Shown here: positions 16,241 through 23,800 of the stretch, in pieces | Layout of the letters: each line of letters starts with the position of its first letter | Numbering within the stretch: the first letter of the stretch is position 1 | Made by a program: the position numbers and the translations under genes | Notes under the pieces: generated by a model | Database searches by the model: none | Told to the model about the DNA's origin: nothing | The model's input: only the letters and a program-made list of their open reading frames with translations | DNA from: an uncultured Alistipes sp. | Lineage (GTDB): Bacteria > Bacteroidota > Bacteroidia > Bacteroidales > Rikenellaceae | DNA length: 52,678 nt | Direction: 5' to 3' | Assembly: GCF_902388705.1 (NCBI RefSeq) | Contig: NZ_CABMQJ010000012.1 | Location: forward strand, 1-52,678

Positions 16241-17065
16241 TTACCGGCCGAAGATGTCGTTCAGGATCTTCGCCAGCCGGTAGCCGGCTTTCGTGAGCTG
16301 CGCTTCGGCCAGCGGCTTGTACTTCATCAGGAAGTCGTGTCCCAATTCGTCCCCCTCCTTTACGTCGTAGATGCACTTCGACACGGCGGCCGACTCGCGG
16401 CCCCAGTCGTAAATATCGCCTGCCGTAATCGCAGCCTGCTCCTCTTCGGTGCAGCGGTCGAGCAGGTAGGCGAGGTCGGAAAAACTCCACGGGTGGGGCG
16501 CCTGCAGGATGGGGGTGTCCCATATCGTGTGGTAACGGATTTCCGAGCCTTTCAGGACGACATTGAAATAACCGATTGTCTGGTTGCCCGGATAGCGGAT
16601 GTGTCCGGGGCAGTGCATGTCGCCGAGCGAGTGTACGATGATCTGGATACACGCCATCCTTGTCGAGTCGTCCATCTCGCGGATATGGTTTTTCAGCCGG
16701 TCGGCGGATTGTTCGACGTAATAGAGGCAGTTGGCGAGCACCTTGTCGCCGGGCAGCCGGTTGCCGCGGAGCACCTCGCCGTCCTCGCCGACCGAGAAGG
16801 TGTGGGGCAGCATGTGCATGCGCGGCCCGTTGGCGGGGGTGTAGCCGAGGTCGACGAGCATCTGCGGCTTGAAATCGTCCATGTGGGAGGCGTAATAGAC
16901 GATCGAGTTGCCGTCGAGGTATTTGTCCAGGTTGGCTTTGGCTTTTTTTGTCAGGTGCTGTTCGGCGATGTACGCCACCGTGGCGTGTCCGAGCCGTCCC
17001 CAGGCGGCGGCATCCCGGAGCGGTGTGAGTGCGGCGATGACCGCGATGAAAAGGAGTTTCTTCAT
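16241..17065 (-). CDS. Secreted S1/P1-type zinc nuclease
   Basis: 274 residues with a signal peptide whose cleavage after DAAA would expose Trp22, which in this family is the first residue and a zinc ligand. The trinuclear zinc set is recognisable: W22, H27 (WGRLGH), D63, H84/H88, H145 and D149 and H155 (HSLGDMHCPGH), H179 and D183 (HTIWD). The spacing matches P1 nuclease. Expected to degrade single-stranded DNA/RNA or remove 3'-phosphates in the periplasm, perhaps for nucleotide scavenging. I see no TAnnTTTG motif upstream; the 347-bp gap to rpmE2 holds an 8-1-8 palindrome (17116-17132) and the rpmE2 promoter. Confidence 0.9.
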   Translation of the reverse strand: MKKLLFIAVIAALTPLRDAAAWGRLGHATVAYIAEQHLTKKAKANLDKYLDGNSIVYYASHMDDFKPQMLVDLGYTPANGPRMHMLPHTFSVGEDGEVLRGNRLPGDKVLANCLYYVEQSADRLKNHIREMDDSTRMACIQIIVHSLGDMHCPGHIRYPGNQTIGYFNVVLKGSEIRYHTIWDTPILQAPHPWSFSDLAYLLDRCTEEEQAAITAGDIYDWGRESAAVSKCIYDVKEGDELGHDFLMKYKPLAEAQLTKAGYRLAKILNDIFGR

Positions 17066-17115
17066 GGTTTCAACGTTATTTGGTTTAAATGTCCGGTCGG
17101 GCGGTCCTGTGACCC

Positions 17116-17132
17116 CGGTATATAATATACCG
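17116..17132. repeat. Palindrome upstream of the nuclease gene (possible operator)
   Basis: CGGTATAT-A-ATATACCG, an 8-1-8 perfect inverted repeat 51 bp upstream of the nuclease start on the minus strand. It could be a regulator site or overlap an unusual promoter. A palindrome this long is expected about once by chance in a window of this size. Confidence 0.35.
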
Positions 17133-17344
17133 CGCCGGGGACTGAAATACTTAACCGGGGTTGAAAAAACATGCCCGGAAGCGCGGAAACGGATGCGACC
17201 GGGTGTGCCGTCCGGACATATCCTGCCCGCGGGTGGGGTATCTGCGGGCTGTTTCCGGGTGGCCTACCGGGTTGCTGCAAGCGCTTGCCGTTCGGCGTTC
17301 CGGCTGCCGACGTAAAGTTTTTTTAGCGGAAAATCCGGCGCGGT

Positions 17345-17375
17345 GTTGTTTGTTGGAAATAAATTCGTACCTTTG
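17345..17375 (+). promoter_or_regulatory. Promoter of rpmE2
   Basis: GTTG (17345-17348), 19-bp spacer, TACCTTTG (17368-17375), 37 bp before the start codon. Confidence 0.6.
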
Positions 17376-17412
17376 TCCCGCTTAAGCATTAATTAAAAAC
17401 AAAAACAACGAA

Positions 17413-17679
17413 ATGAAAAAGGGTATTCATCCGGAGAATTATCGTTTGGTGGCGTTCAAAGACATGTCGAACGACCACGTGTTTTTGTGTCGGTCCGCCG
17501 TTTCGACAAAAGAAACCATCGAAGTGAACGGCGAAACCTATCCCGTGTATAAGATGGAAATTTCCAACACGTCGCACCCGTTCTACACCGGTAAGATGAA
17601 GTTGGTTGACACCGCCGGTCGCGTCGATAAGTTTATGAGCCGCTACGCAAAACGCTACGATAAGAAAAGCACGAAGTAA
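17413..17679 (+). CDS. rpmE2: 50S ribosomal protein L31, type B
   Basis: 88 residues, MKKGIHPENYRLVAFKDMSN through SHPFYTGKMKLVDTAGRVDKF. L31 joins the large subunit near the central protuberance and bridges to the small subunit. It lacks the CxxC zinc-binding motif of type A and has the type B length (about 80-90 aa). The single Cys (residue 26) is isolated. Monocistronic with its own promoter and terminator. Zinc-independent L31 in other bacteria is often zinc-repressed; I see no Zur-like site that I can defend. Confidence 0.95.
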   Translation: MKKGIHPENYRLVAFKDMSNDHVFLCRSAVSTKETIEVNGETYPVYKMEISNTSHPFYTGKMKLVDTAGRVDKFMSRYAKRYDKKSTK

Positions 17680-17698
17680 TTGCTTCGGCTTCCACAGA

Positions 17699-17738
17699 AA
17701 AACAACGGGCTGCACTTGGGTGCGGCCCGTTGTTTTCG
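17699..17738 (+). terminator. Terminator of rpmE2
   Basis: A 12-bp stem (17699-17710 with 17725-17736), with an inner GCAC/GTGC helix, ends in TTTTCGTT. Confidence 0.88.
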
Positions 17739-17740
17739 TT

Positions 17741-18000
17741 GCGGGGAGTTGTTCCGCGGGAGTCGTTGTGTGTGGGCGTGGATTTGTTGTGTGTGTGGGG
17801 CGTTGCGGGGAATTGTTCCGGGGGTGTTGTTGTGAGGAGTTGTCGTAGGTGCGGGCGTTGTTGCGGGAGAGGTATTCCGGGGCGGCTTCCTGGAAATCCG
17901 TTCCGGGGTATTTGTTTGGGTGGCTTTCCGGAGTGGCTGGGCGGCAGATCCGTCCGGAGAATTTGTTCCGGATGTCCGTCGGCACTCCCGCTGCATTTCG
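17741..18000 (+). other. G/T-rich intergenic tract, no gene seen
   Basis: Part of the 545-bp gap between rpmE2 and the coiled-coil lipoprotein gene. In 17761-17880, 98 of 120 plus-strand bases are G or T. The octamer TTGTTCCG occurs at 17749, 17813 and 17963. Minus-strand frames are open only because C/A-rich sequence seldom makes stop codons; their translations are low-complexity Pro/Thr/Asn/His. From about 18000 to the promoter at 18152 nothing is recognisable. Confidence 0.6.
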
Positions 18001-18151
18001 GTATATCCCGTTTTTTCAATGCCCTCTATGTTCCCTGATGCCCCGCCCCGATGCTTTTCGGTGCGTCTTCTGGCGGTTGCCGGGCTGTTCGGAGTGTGTG
18101 CCGGCGGTTTGGTGCCCGTATGATGCGGATTTTTCCGCCCCGGCACGAATT

Positions 18152-18185
18152 TTTGAACAGGCTATCGTTTTTATGTATATATTTG
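18152..18185 (+). promoter_or_regulatory. Promoter of the coiled-coil lipoprotein gene
   Basis: TTTG (18152-18155), 22-bp spacer, TATATTTG (18178-18185), 39 bp before the start codon. Confidence 0.65.
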
Positions 18186-18224
18186 CCGGCAGAAGGCAAA
18201 CAATAACTTAAACGTTAGAAAGTT

Positions 18225-19082
18225 ATGAAGCAAGTAATCGTCATGGCGCTGGGAGCGGCATTCGTCCTCGCGTCGTGTGTGAGCAAGAGTACGGCCGTCA
18301 AGGTCGAGGTGCAGCGGGATTCGCTCGTTACGGTCGTCGGGGAGAAAGATTCGTTGATCAATGCCGTATTCGAAGACCTTAATGCCATTTCCGAGAACCT
18401 GGCGCTGATTAAAACGCGTGAAAACCTGATTTCGGTGGCGGGCGAGACCGAAGGCGGCCGCCGTCCCGTGGCGGAAATCAACAACGATATTGCCGCCATC
18501 GACCGCCTGCTGCAGGATAATAAGCGTAAAATCGCGTCGCTGCAGCGCGCTGCGGCGCAATTGCGCAAGGCCAACCTGCGAATCGACGGGCTCGAAAAGA
18601 TGATAGCCGACATCAATGCGCAGCTTGCCGAGAAGAAGAGTGAAATCGCCGAGCTGCGGGAGAGCCTGACCCGGATGGGGGCCGAGGTGGAGAATCTGAC
18701 CGAAGAGGTCGCCGTGCAGAGTACCCGGGCCGAGAACCTGACTACCGAAAAACTCGAGTTGGAGAACCAACTCAATACGGTTTACTATATCGTCGGCCCC
18801 GAAAAGGAGCTGCGCGAGGCGCAGATTATCGACAAGCAGGGCTTTATCGGCCGGACGCTGACGGTCAACAAAACCGGCAATCTCGAAAGTTTTACGAAAG
18901 CCGATTCGCGGCTGCTGTCGGAAATTCCCGTCGGGCGGAAAAAGGTGTCGGTCGTAACGGCCCAGCCAGCGGATTCCTACGAACTGGTGACCGATGCGGA
19001 CAAAATTGTCGAGAAGTTGCTCATTACCGATCCCGTGCGGTTCTGGGAGGCGTCGAAGGTGTTGATCATAAGCTATAAATAA
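18225..19082 (+). CDS. Coiled-coil lipoprotein, Cbp1-like
   Basis: 285 residues. The signal ends LASC (Cys18), so it is an envelope lipoprotein. Residues about 25-190 are mostly heptad-patterned helix (LQRAAAQLRKANLRIDGLEK, EIAELRESL, ENLTTEKLELENQLN). The last 95 residues form a compact domain starting NTVYYIVGPEKELREAQII and ending VRFWEASKVLIISYK. This layout and the C-terminal domain resemble the Bacteroides Cbp1 family, one member of which was reported as a collagen-binding adhesin; whether this one binds anything is unknown. Monocistronic, with a two-element promoter and a strong terminator, which suggests substantial expression. Confidence 0.75.
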   Translation: MKQVIVMALGAAFVLASCVSKSTAVKVEVQRDSLVTVVGEKDSLINAVFEDLNAISENLALIKTRENLISVAGETEGGRRPVAEINNDIAAIDRLLQDNKRKIASLQRAAAQLRKANLRIDGLEKMIADINAQLAEKKSEIAELRESLTRMGAEVENLTEEVAVQSTRAENLTTEKLELENQLNTVYYIVGPEKELREAQIIDKQGFIGRTLTVNKTGNLESFTKADSRLLSEIPVGRKKVSVVTAQPADSYELVTDADKIVEKLLITDPVRFWEASKVLIISYK

Positions 19083-19106
19083 GGCCCGGGTATTCCGGTG
19101 CGATTC

Positions 19107-19135
19107 AAGTCCCCGCGAAAGCGGGGACTTTTTTG
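19107..19135 (+). terminator. Terminator of the coiled-coil lipoprotein gene
   Basis: A 10-bp stem AAGTCCCCGC/GCGGGGACTT with a GAAA tetraloop and a six-base T-run. Confidence 0.93.
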
Positions 19136-19153
19136 TGTTTATGCCGTCCGGGG

Positions 19154-19184
19154 TTTGCTGTTCTGAACTTTTTTTGTAACTTTG
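19154..19184 (+). promoter_or_regulatory. Promoter of the AraC-family regulator
   Basis: TTTG (19154-19157), 19-bp spacer, TAACTTTG (19177-19184): a textbook Bacteroidota promoter. It overlaps the in-frame TTG at 19182, so translation must begin later, at ATG 19212. Confidence 0.75.
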
Positions 19185-19211
19185 GAAAGTAAAAAAAACA
19201 GGCTTGTTATT

Positions 19212-20120
19212 ATGGATTATCAAACCAAACCACAGTTCGTGGAGTTGGCTTTAAAGGAGAATTGTCCTGCGGATTGTAGTAGTTGTCCCACGTTTCCCGC
19301 TCCGTTTCGCCGGATCGGCGACTCCACCTATTGCCGGTTCGCACAAATGACCTTTTCCGCCGGCGAGGGCGTTACTTTTCCGGCCGGCCGTATGGTGCGC
19401 ATTCTCTTCGTGATGTCGGGCTCGCTGACGATGGAGCACGGACAGACGGTTCGTCTTGTGACTTCGAAACAATATGTATGCCTGGGCCGCGGCGAGCATT
19501 TCGTCGCTACGGCGCAGGACGATGCCCGGGTCGTCGTATTGTCGCTGATTCACCGGATTGAATTTTGCGAGCAGGACATATTCGACCGGGTGATGCCTTA
19601 CGATACGGTCATTCCGAATGACGACGTTCCCAAACTTTCGATGCATCCGTCGATTGAGTTCCTGCTCGACGGACTGTTCGCGATACCCGAGATGAGCGGC
19701 TGTGCCCGTTACCACAAGATGAAAGCTACGGAGCTGTTCATGATGATTAAGGTGCTGTATACGCCGACCGAACATGCCTACTTCTTCCAGTCGATGATTC
19801 AGCCGCAGGATAATTTCCGCGTCTTCGTATGCAACAATTACGACAAGGCGCAGGGCGTTGCCGAGCTGGCTGCGCTCGCAGGCATGAGCCTTTCGGTCTT
19901 CAAGCGGCGTTTCGCCGAGCATTTCGACGACAGCGTCTACCACTGGATGATGCGCCAGAAAGCGCTGAAAATATTTGCGGATATTCGCGACGGCGAGGAC
20001 AGTACCAAGGTGCTGATGAACAAGTACGGCTTCCGTCACTACACGCAGTTCAGCCGTTTCTGCAAAAACTACCTGCAGGCGACACCCGCCCAGCTGATTG
20101 CCTCCATCAAGGAGGGGTAG
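19212..20120 (+). CDS. AraC-family transcriptional regulator with N-terminal Cys cluster
   Basis: 302 residues from ATG 19212. The C-terminal 100 residues form an AraC double helix-turn-helix: GVAELAALAGMSLSVFKRRF, then DSTKVLMNKYGFRHYTQFSRF and the conserved FxxxYLQATPAQL end. The N-terminal part (about 35-140) looks like a cupin-type sensor (GRMVRILFVMSGSLTMEHG). It opens with C18, C22, C25 and C41 (ENCPADCSSCP...TYCRF), which could be a metal or redox site; this is an inference. It is monocistronic; the target genes are not apparent. The neighbouring GNAT gene is convergent. Confidence 0.85.
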   Translation: MDYQTKPQFVELALKENCPADCSSCPTFPAPFRRIGDSTYCRFAQMTFSAGEGVTFPAGRMVRILFVMSGSLTMEHGQTVRLVTSKQYVCLGRGEHFVATAQDDARVVVLSLIHRIEFCEQDIFDRVMPYDTVIPNDDVPKLSMHPSIEFLLDGLFAIPEMSGCARYHKMKATELFMMIKVLYTPTEHAYFFQSMIQPQDNFRVFVCNNYDKAQGVAELAALAGMSLSVFKRRFAEHFDDSVYHWMMRQKALKIFADIRDGEDSTKVLMNKYGFRHYTQFSRFCKNYLQATPAQLIASIKEG

Positions 20121-20181
20121 CCTGCATCACAGGGCAGGGAGCAGGAAAAATAGAACGACAACTTGGGTTTGTTGTCGGATT

Positions 20182-20217
20182 CCGAAACCGGGGAGGCGCA
20201 GGCTTTTCCGGTTTCGG
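20182..20217. terminator. Inverted repeat between convergent genes, probable weak terminator
   Basis: A 10-bp perfect stem CCGAAACCGG/CCGGTTTCGG with a 16-nt loop, between the AraC gene and the convergent GNAT gene. Neither side has a strong T-run. Confidence 0.45.
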
Positions 20218-20235
20218 GTTGTATGAAGGAGGGTG

Positions 20236-20757
20236 TCAGCGGGCCAGCCGGTAGACGTTCAGGTCGGCGAACTCTCCGTCGGAGAGTAGTTCCCCGCGCA
20301 GCTCTACGCGGTCGAGCCGGAAGCCGAGGCGCTGCGGGATGCGGTTGCTCGGCAGGTTGCCCGTGGCGCATTTGATTTCGACGTTCTCCATTTCCATTTG
20401 TGTGAATGCGATGTCGCAGAGTGCCTGCACGGCCGCCGTCATGACGCCCCTGCCCTGGTACTCCTCCCGGAGCCAGTAGCCGATTTCAATCGTGCGGGTA
20501 GCCGTATTTGCCGATTTGAAGCCGATGAGGCCTGCGAAATCCTCTCCCGCACGCAGGGTGTAGACCGGATTGGCCGTGTCGGAGAGCATTTGGGCGACGA
20601 CCTCCCGGGTCTGCTCGGCGCGTAGCGTCGACGCGACGAACGGCAGCCAGCGTCCGAGGTATGTGCGCTGTGTGTCGATGGCAGTGAAAATGGACGGAGC
20701 GTCGTCCGCCCGGAGCGGTCGCAGCCGGAAATCGCCGAACAGGGGTGTCGTTTTCAT
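20236..20757 (-). CDS. RimJ/RimL-type GNAT acetyltransferase
   Basis: 173 residues from the ATG at 20757 (MKTTPLFGDFRLRPLRADD). The long upstream extension in this frame is low-complexity and not plausible. Features of Acetyltransf_3 proteins are present: RLRPLRADDAPSIF, AGLIGFKSANTATRTIEIGYWL and the CoA loop EEYQGRGVMTAAVQAL, then NLPSNRIPQRLGF. The family acetylates the N-termini of ribosomal proteins or small-molecule amines; the substrate here is unknown. The adjacent 332-bp gap holds the promoters of the tRNA/tuf operon. Confidence 0.85.
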   Translation of the reverse strand: MKTTPLFGDFRLRPLRADDAPSIFTAIDTQRTYLGRWLPFVASTLRAEQTREVVAQMLSDTANPVYTLRAGEDFAGLIGFKSANTATRTIEIGYWLREEYQGRGVMTAAVQALCDIAFTQMEMENVEIKCATGNLPSNRIPQRLGFRLDRVELRGELLSDGEFADLNVYRLAR

Positions 20758-20922
20758 GGAATAGTTGTTTTGCCGGTAAAGGTAGTGAAAAATCCGGCGC
20801 GCAATACAATATATAAATAGGTATTGCGGTGCCGGCGTCCCGGGGTTCGCCGTGTTCCGGGACAGAAGGGGGCGCCGTCGTGGCAACCTTCGGCATCGGG
20901 AATGATATTTTTCGCAGATGCT

Positions 20923-20953
20923 GTTGTAAAATATAAAACTTTTCCTATCTTTG
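20923..20953 (+). promoter_or_regulatory. Distal promoter of the tRNA-tuf-rpoBC cluster
   Basis: GTTG (20923-20926), 19-bp spacer, TATCTTTG (20946-20953). The transcript would have a leader of about 130 nt before tRNA-Thr. It is tandem with the promoter at 21037. Confidence 0.55.
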
Positions 20954-21036
20954 CACCCGATTTCACCCCGGAAACAAAGGCGGTCGAATGATGTTCTTTG
21001 AGAAGAGTTAAAAAGTAAAAAATTTATTGGAAATTA

Positions 21037-21068
21037 TTTGGCCGGTAAATTTTTTATGCCTACTTTTG
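21037..21068 (+). promoter_or_regulatory. Proximal promoter of the tRNA-tuf-rpoBC cluster
   Basis: TTTG (21037-21040), 20-bp spacer, TACTTTTG (21061-21068), in A/T-rich sequence 22 bp before tRNA-Thr. The A-rich stretch just upstream (21008-21025) could act as an UP-like element. Confidence 0.75.
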
Positions 21069-21089
21069 CAATCCAAAACGGTTGATTTT

Positions 21090-21163
21090 GCCGATGTAGC
21101 TCAGTTGGCCAGAGCAGCTGATTTGTAATCAGCTGGTCGGGGGTTCGAATCCCTCCATCGGCT
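21090..21163 (+). tRNA. tRNA-Thr (TGT)
   Basis: 74 nt, acceptor GCCGATG/CATCGGC, anticodon loop TTTGTAA (anticodon TGT, reads ACA), canonical T-loop TTCGAAT. CCA is not encoded. First gene of the tRNA-tuf cluster. Confidence 0.95.
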
Positions 21164-21298
21164 CGGAAAGCCGACGCGAGAGAAGCGAGGGGAGATTTCT
21201 CCACAGCGATTGAGCAGCGGCAGGACGAAAGACTCCGGCAGGGAAAAGGCGGACAGCGCAAGCGAGCGAAGCCGATTCCGGAGAACGGGGCAAAATAT

Positions 21299-21381
21299 GG
21301 GAAGTTACCAGAGTGGCCAAATGGGGCAGACTGTAAATCTGCTGGCGTACGCCTTCGGTGGTTCGAATCCATCACTTCCCA
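21299..21381 (+). tRNA. tRNA-Tyr (GTA)
   Basis: 83 nt class II tRNA with a long variable arm, acceptor GGGAAGT/ACTTCCC, anticodon loop CTGTAAA (anticodon GTA). CCA is not encoded. A 135-bp spacer separates it from tRNA-Thr; I see no gene in it. Confidence 0.95.
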
Positions 21382-21480
21382 CTAAAAAAGAGAGTGCCGG
21401 TTGGAGTTGCAAGATCCTGAACGGTGTCCGCATCGGCGGACGGCGCAAGGGAAAGGTTGACTCTGATACGGTATATTTTT

Positions 21481-21553
21481 GCGGAAGTAGCTCAGTTGAT
21501 AGAGCATTAGCCTTCCAAGCTAAGGGTCGCGAGTTTGAGCCTCGTCTTCCGCT
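21481..21553 (+). tRNA. tRNA-Gly (TCC) with altered 19-56 elbow pair
   Basis: 73 nt, acceptor GCGGAAG/CTTCCGC, anticodon loop CTTCCAA (anticodon TCC, reads GGA). All four stems pair. The D-loop is AGTTGATA and the T-loop TTTGAGC, so position 19 is A and position 56 is T instead of the near-universal G19 and C56. The two changes would keep a Watson-Crick A-U pair at the tRNA elbow. Confidence 0.94.
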
Positions 21554-21682
21554 CCAGACGCAGCAGCGCGTGATACGAACGGATCTGTCGGATGACAGGA
21601 CGTTTGTGTCGCCCGCTCGTTCTGCGAAATGAATTTTAAAACTTTAAAGCAATTTTTAACAATACTTTAAATACTTAATACT

Positions 21683-22870
21683 ATGGCAAAAGAAAAATTC
21701 GACCGTTCGAAACCGCATGTGAACATCGGTACCATCGGACACGTTGACCACGGTAAGACCACCCTTACCGCCGCTATCACGACCGTTCTGGCAAAGAAAG
21801 GTCTGTCGGAGCTCCGCTCGTTCGACTCCATCGACAACGCTCCCGAGGAGAAAGAGCGTGGTATCACGATCAACACCTCGCACGTTGAGTACCAGACGGC
21901 CAACCGCCACTATGCTCACGTGGACTGCCCGGGTCACGCCGACTATGTGAAGAACATGGTTACCGGTGCCGCTCAGATGGACGGTGCCATTCTGGTAGTT
22001 GCCGCAACGGACGGCCCGATGCCCCAGACCAACGAGCACGTGCTGCTCGCGCGTCAGGTGAACGTTCCCCGTATCGTTGTTTTCCTGAACAAGTGCGACA
22101 TGGTGGACGACCCCGAAATGCTCGACCTTGTCGAGATGGAGGTTCGCGACCTGCTTTCGAAATACGAATACGACGGCGACAACGCTCCCGTTATCCGTGG
22201 TTCCGCACTCGGCGGCCTGAACGGCGAGCCGGCATGGGAGGAGAAGATCATGGAGCTGATGGACAATGTGGACAACTACATTCCGATTCCGCAGCGTGAG
22301 AACGAGAAGCCGTTCCTGATGCCTGTCGAGGACGTGTTCTCGATTACCGGCCGCGGTACCGTTGTTACGGGCCGTATCGAAACCGGTATCATCCACGTGG
22401 GCGATCCCGTTGAGATCGTAGGTCTTGAGGAGAAGACCCTCACTTCGACCTGTACGGGTGTCGAGATGTTCCGCAAGCTGCTCGACGAGGGCGAGGCCGG
22501 CGACAACGTAGGTCTGCTGCTCCGCGGTATCGACAAGAAAGAGGTTAAGCGCGGTATGGTAGTCGCTAAACCCGGTTCGATCACTCCGCACACCGAGTTC
22601 GAGGCCGAGGTCTACATCCTGAAGAAAGAAGAGGGTGGCCGCCACACGCCGTTCCACAACAACTATCGTCCCCAGTTCTACCTGCGTACGATGGACGTAA
22701 CGGGTGAGGTTCACCTGCCCGCAGGCGTCGACATGGTTATGCCCGGCGACCACGTGACCATCACCGTGAAGCTGATCTACCCGGTAGCTATCAACGAAGG
22801 TCTGCGTTTCGCAATCCGCGAGGGTGGCCGTACGGTAGGTGCAGGTCAGATCCTGAAAATCGTGAAATAA
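21683..22870 (+). CDS. tuf: Elongation factor Tu
   Basis: 395 residues. GTPase that delivers aminoacyl-tRNA to the ribosome. G-domain motifs: GHVDHGKTTL (about 19-28), the switch I segment with RGITINTSHVEY, DCPGHADYVKNM and NKCDMVDDPE. Domains 2 and 3 are complete (GRGTVVTGRIE, GRTVGAGQILKIVK at the end). Codon use is strongly biased to C- and T-ending optimal codons, as expected for a very highly expressed gene. Lies between tRNA-Gly and tRNA-Trp as in the tufB arrangement of many bacteria. Confidence 0.99.
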   Translation: MAKEKFDRSKPHVNIGTIGHVDHGKTTLTAAITTVLAKKGLSELRSFDSIDNAPEEKERGITINTSHVEYQTANRHYAHVDCPGHADYVKNMVTGAAQMDGAILVVAATDGPMPQTNEHVLLARQVNVPRIVVFLNKCDMVDDPEMLDLVEMEVRDLLSKYEYDGDNAPVIRGSALGGLNGEPAWEEKIMELMDNVDNYIPIPQRENEKPFLMPVEDVFSITGRGTVVTGRIETGIIHVGDPVEIVGLEEKTLTSTCTGVEMFRKLLDEGEAGDNVGLLLRGIDKKEVKRGMVVAKPGSITPHTEFEAEVYILKKEEGGRHTPFHNNYRPQFYLRTMDVTGEVHLPAGVDMVMPGDHVTITVKLIYPVAINEGLRFAIREGGRTVGAGQILKIVK

Positions 22871-22885
22871 TTTTCACAACCCATA

Positions 22886-22918
22886 GAGAAGCGGTGTTCC
22901 GCACCGCTTCTCACTTTT
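22886..22918 (+). terminator. Hairpin after tuf, partial terminator or processing site
   Basis: An 11-bp perfect stem GAGAAGCGGTG/CACCGCTTCTC, 5-nt loop, then ACTTTTA, ending directly at tRNA-Trp. Because secE-nusG-rpl-rpo follow, it is probably an attenuator or an mRNA 3'-end stabiliser after tRNA processing, not a full stop. Confidence 0.7.
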
Positions 22919-22992
22919 AGGAGCATAGTTCAAGGGTAGAATAGCGGTCTCCAAAACCGTTGATGGGAGTTCGAATCTCTCTGCTCCTGCCA
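22919..22992 (+). tRNA. tRNA-Trp (CCA)
   Basis: Acceptor AGGAGCA/TGCTCCT, anticodon loop CTCCAAA (anticodon CCA), T-loop TTCGAAT, discriminator G. The 3' CCA is encoded (22990-22992), unlike the three tRNAs upstream of tuf. Confidence 0.95.
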
Positions 22993-23011
22993 AGAGTAAA
23001 AGAAAAAAGTT

Positions 23012-23209
23012 ATGTTCAATTACGTTAAAGAATCCTACAACGAACTTGTAAACAAGGTGACGTGGCCTACGTTCCCGCAGCTCCAGAGTTCTACGATCGT
23101 CGTGATGGTGGCTTCGGTCATCTTTGCCGTCGTCGTGCTGGCTATGGACTTGACGTTCGAGAACCTCATGGCACTCATTTACAAGACCCTGGGTAGTCTT
23201 GGCCGTTAA
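23012..23209 (+). CDS. secE: Preprotein translocase subunit SecE
   Basis: 65 residues: an amphipathic N-terminus containing YNELVNKVTWPTFPQLQSST and one membrane segment (TIVVMVASVIFAVVVLAMDL, about 28-47). The short one-helix form is usual outside gamma-proteobacteria. Part of the SecYEG channel. Located between tRNA-Trp and nusG, its conserved place. Confidence 0.96.
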   Translation: MFNYVKESYNELVNKVTWPTFPQLQSSTIVVMVASVIFAVVVLAMDLTFENLMALIYKTLGSLGR

Positions 23210-23223
23210 TTGTTGCTGAAACG

Positions 23224-23784
23224 ATGAGCGAGATTAAGAAACAGTGGTATGTCGTTCGTGCCATCGGTGGTAAGGAGAACAAGGTCAAGGAGTATATCGA
23301 GGCCGAGATTCGCCACAACCACCTGGAGGACTATATATCCCAGGTGCTGATTCCCACAGAGAAGGTTTATACCATCCGCAACGGTAAGAAGGTTTCCAAA
23401 GAGAAAGTTTCTTATCCGGGTTATGTGTTGGTAGAAGCCGCGTTTGTAGGTCAGATTCCGATTATAATTCGTAACACTCCCAATGTGCTGGGTTTCCTCG
23501 GCGATACCAAGGAAGACAGTCGCAAGATGAATGCCACGCCTCTGCGTCCACAGGAGGTAGCGCGCATCCTCGGCCGCGTCGACGAGATGAATGCCATGGA
23601 GGAGGAAAACGAAGTTCCATTCTTTGTCGGCGAGACCGTCAAGGTCACCGATGGCCCTTTCTCAAGCTTCCAGGGTACCATCGAAGCCGTCGACAACGAG
23701 CGCAAGAAACTCACGGTATCGGTGAAGATATTCGGGCGCAAAACTCCTATGGAGTTGGGTTTCACACAAGTAGAAAAAGAATAA
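23224..23784 (+). CDS. nusG: Transcription antitermination/elongation factor NusG
   Basis: 186 residues. The N-terminal NGN domain starts KQWYVVRAIGGKENKVKEYIE and includes FPGYVLVE-like SYPGYVLVEAAF; it binds RNA polymerase across the cleft. The C-terminal KOW motif FFVGETVKVTDGPFSSFQG (about 136-154) contacts Rho or S10. Follows secE by 14 bp. Confidence 0.97.
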   Translation: MSEIKKQWYVVRAIGGKENKVKEYIEAEIRHNHLEDYISQVLIPTEKVYTIRNGKKVSKEKVSYPGYVLVEAAFVGQIPIIIRNTPNVLGFLGDTKEDSRKMNATPLRPQEVARILGRVDEMNAMEEENEVPFFVGETVKVTDGPFSSFQGTIEAVDNERKKLTVSVKIFGRKTPMELGFTQVEKE

Positions 23785-23800
23785 TTAACCAAGGAAAACT

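Noticed and set aside
17277..17288. GCAAGCGCTTGC, resembling a LacI/GalR-type operator
   Set aside because: A 12-bp perfect palindrome is expected by chance several times in this window, and no LacI-family gene is nearby.
17655..18146. Minus-strand open frames of 120-200 codons in the G/T-rich gap
   Set aside because: All three frames are open because C/A-rich sequence lacks stop codons. They run into the rpmE2 gene and terminator and give Pro/Thr/Asn-rich translations.
21164..21298. The 135-bp spacer between tRNA-Thr and tRNA-Tyr as a possible small gene
   Set aside because: Only short imperfect repeats are visible; no start, ribosome-binding site or stable hairpin beyond what a tRNA spacer shows.
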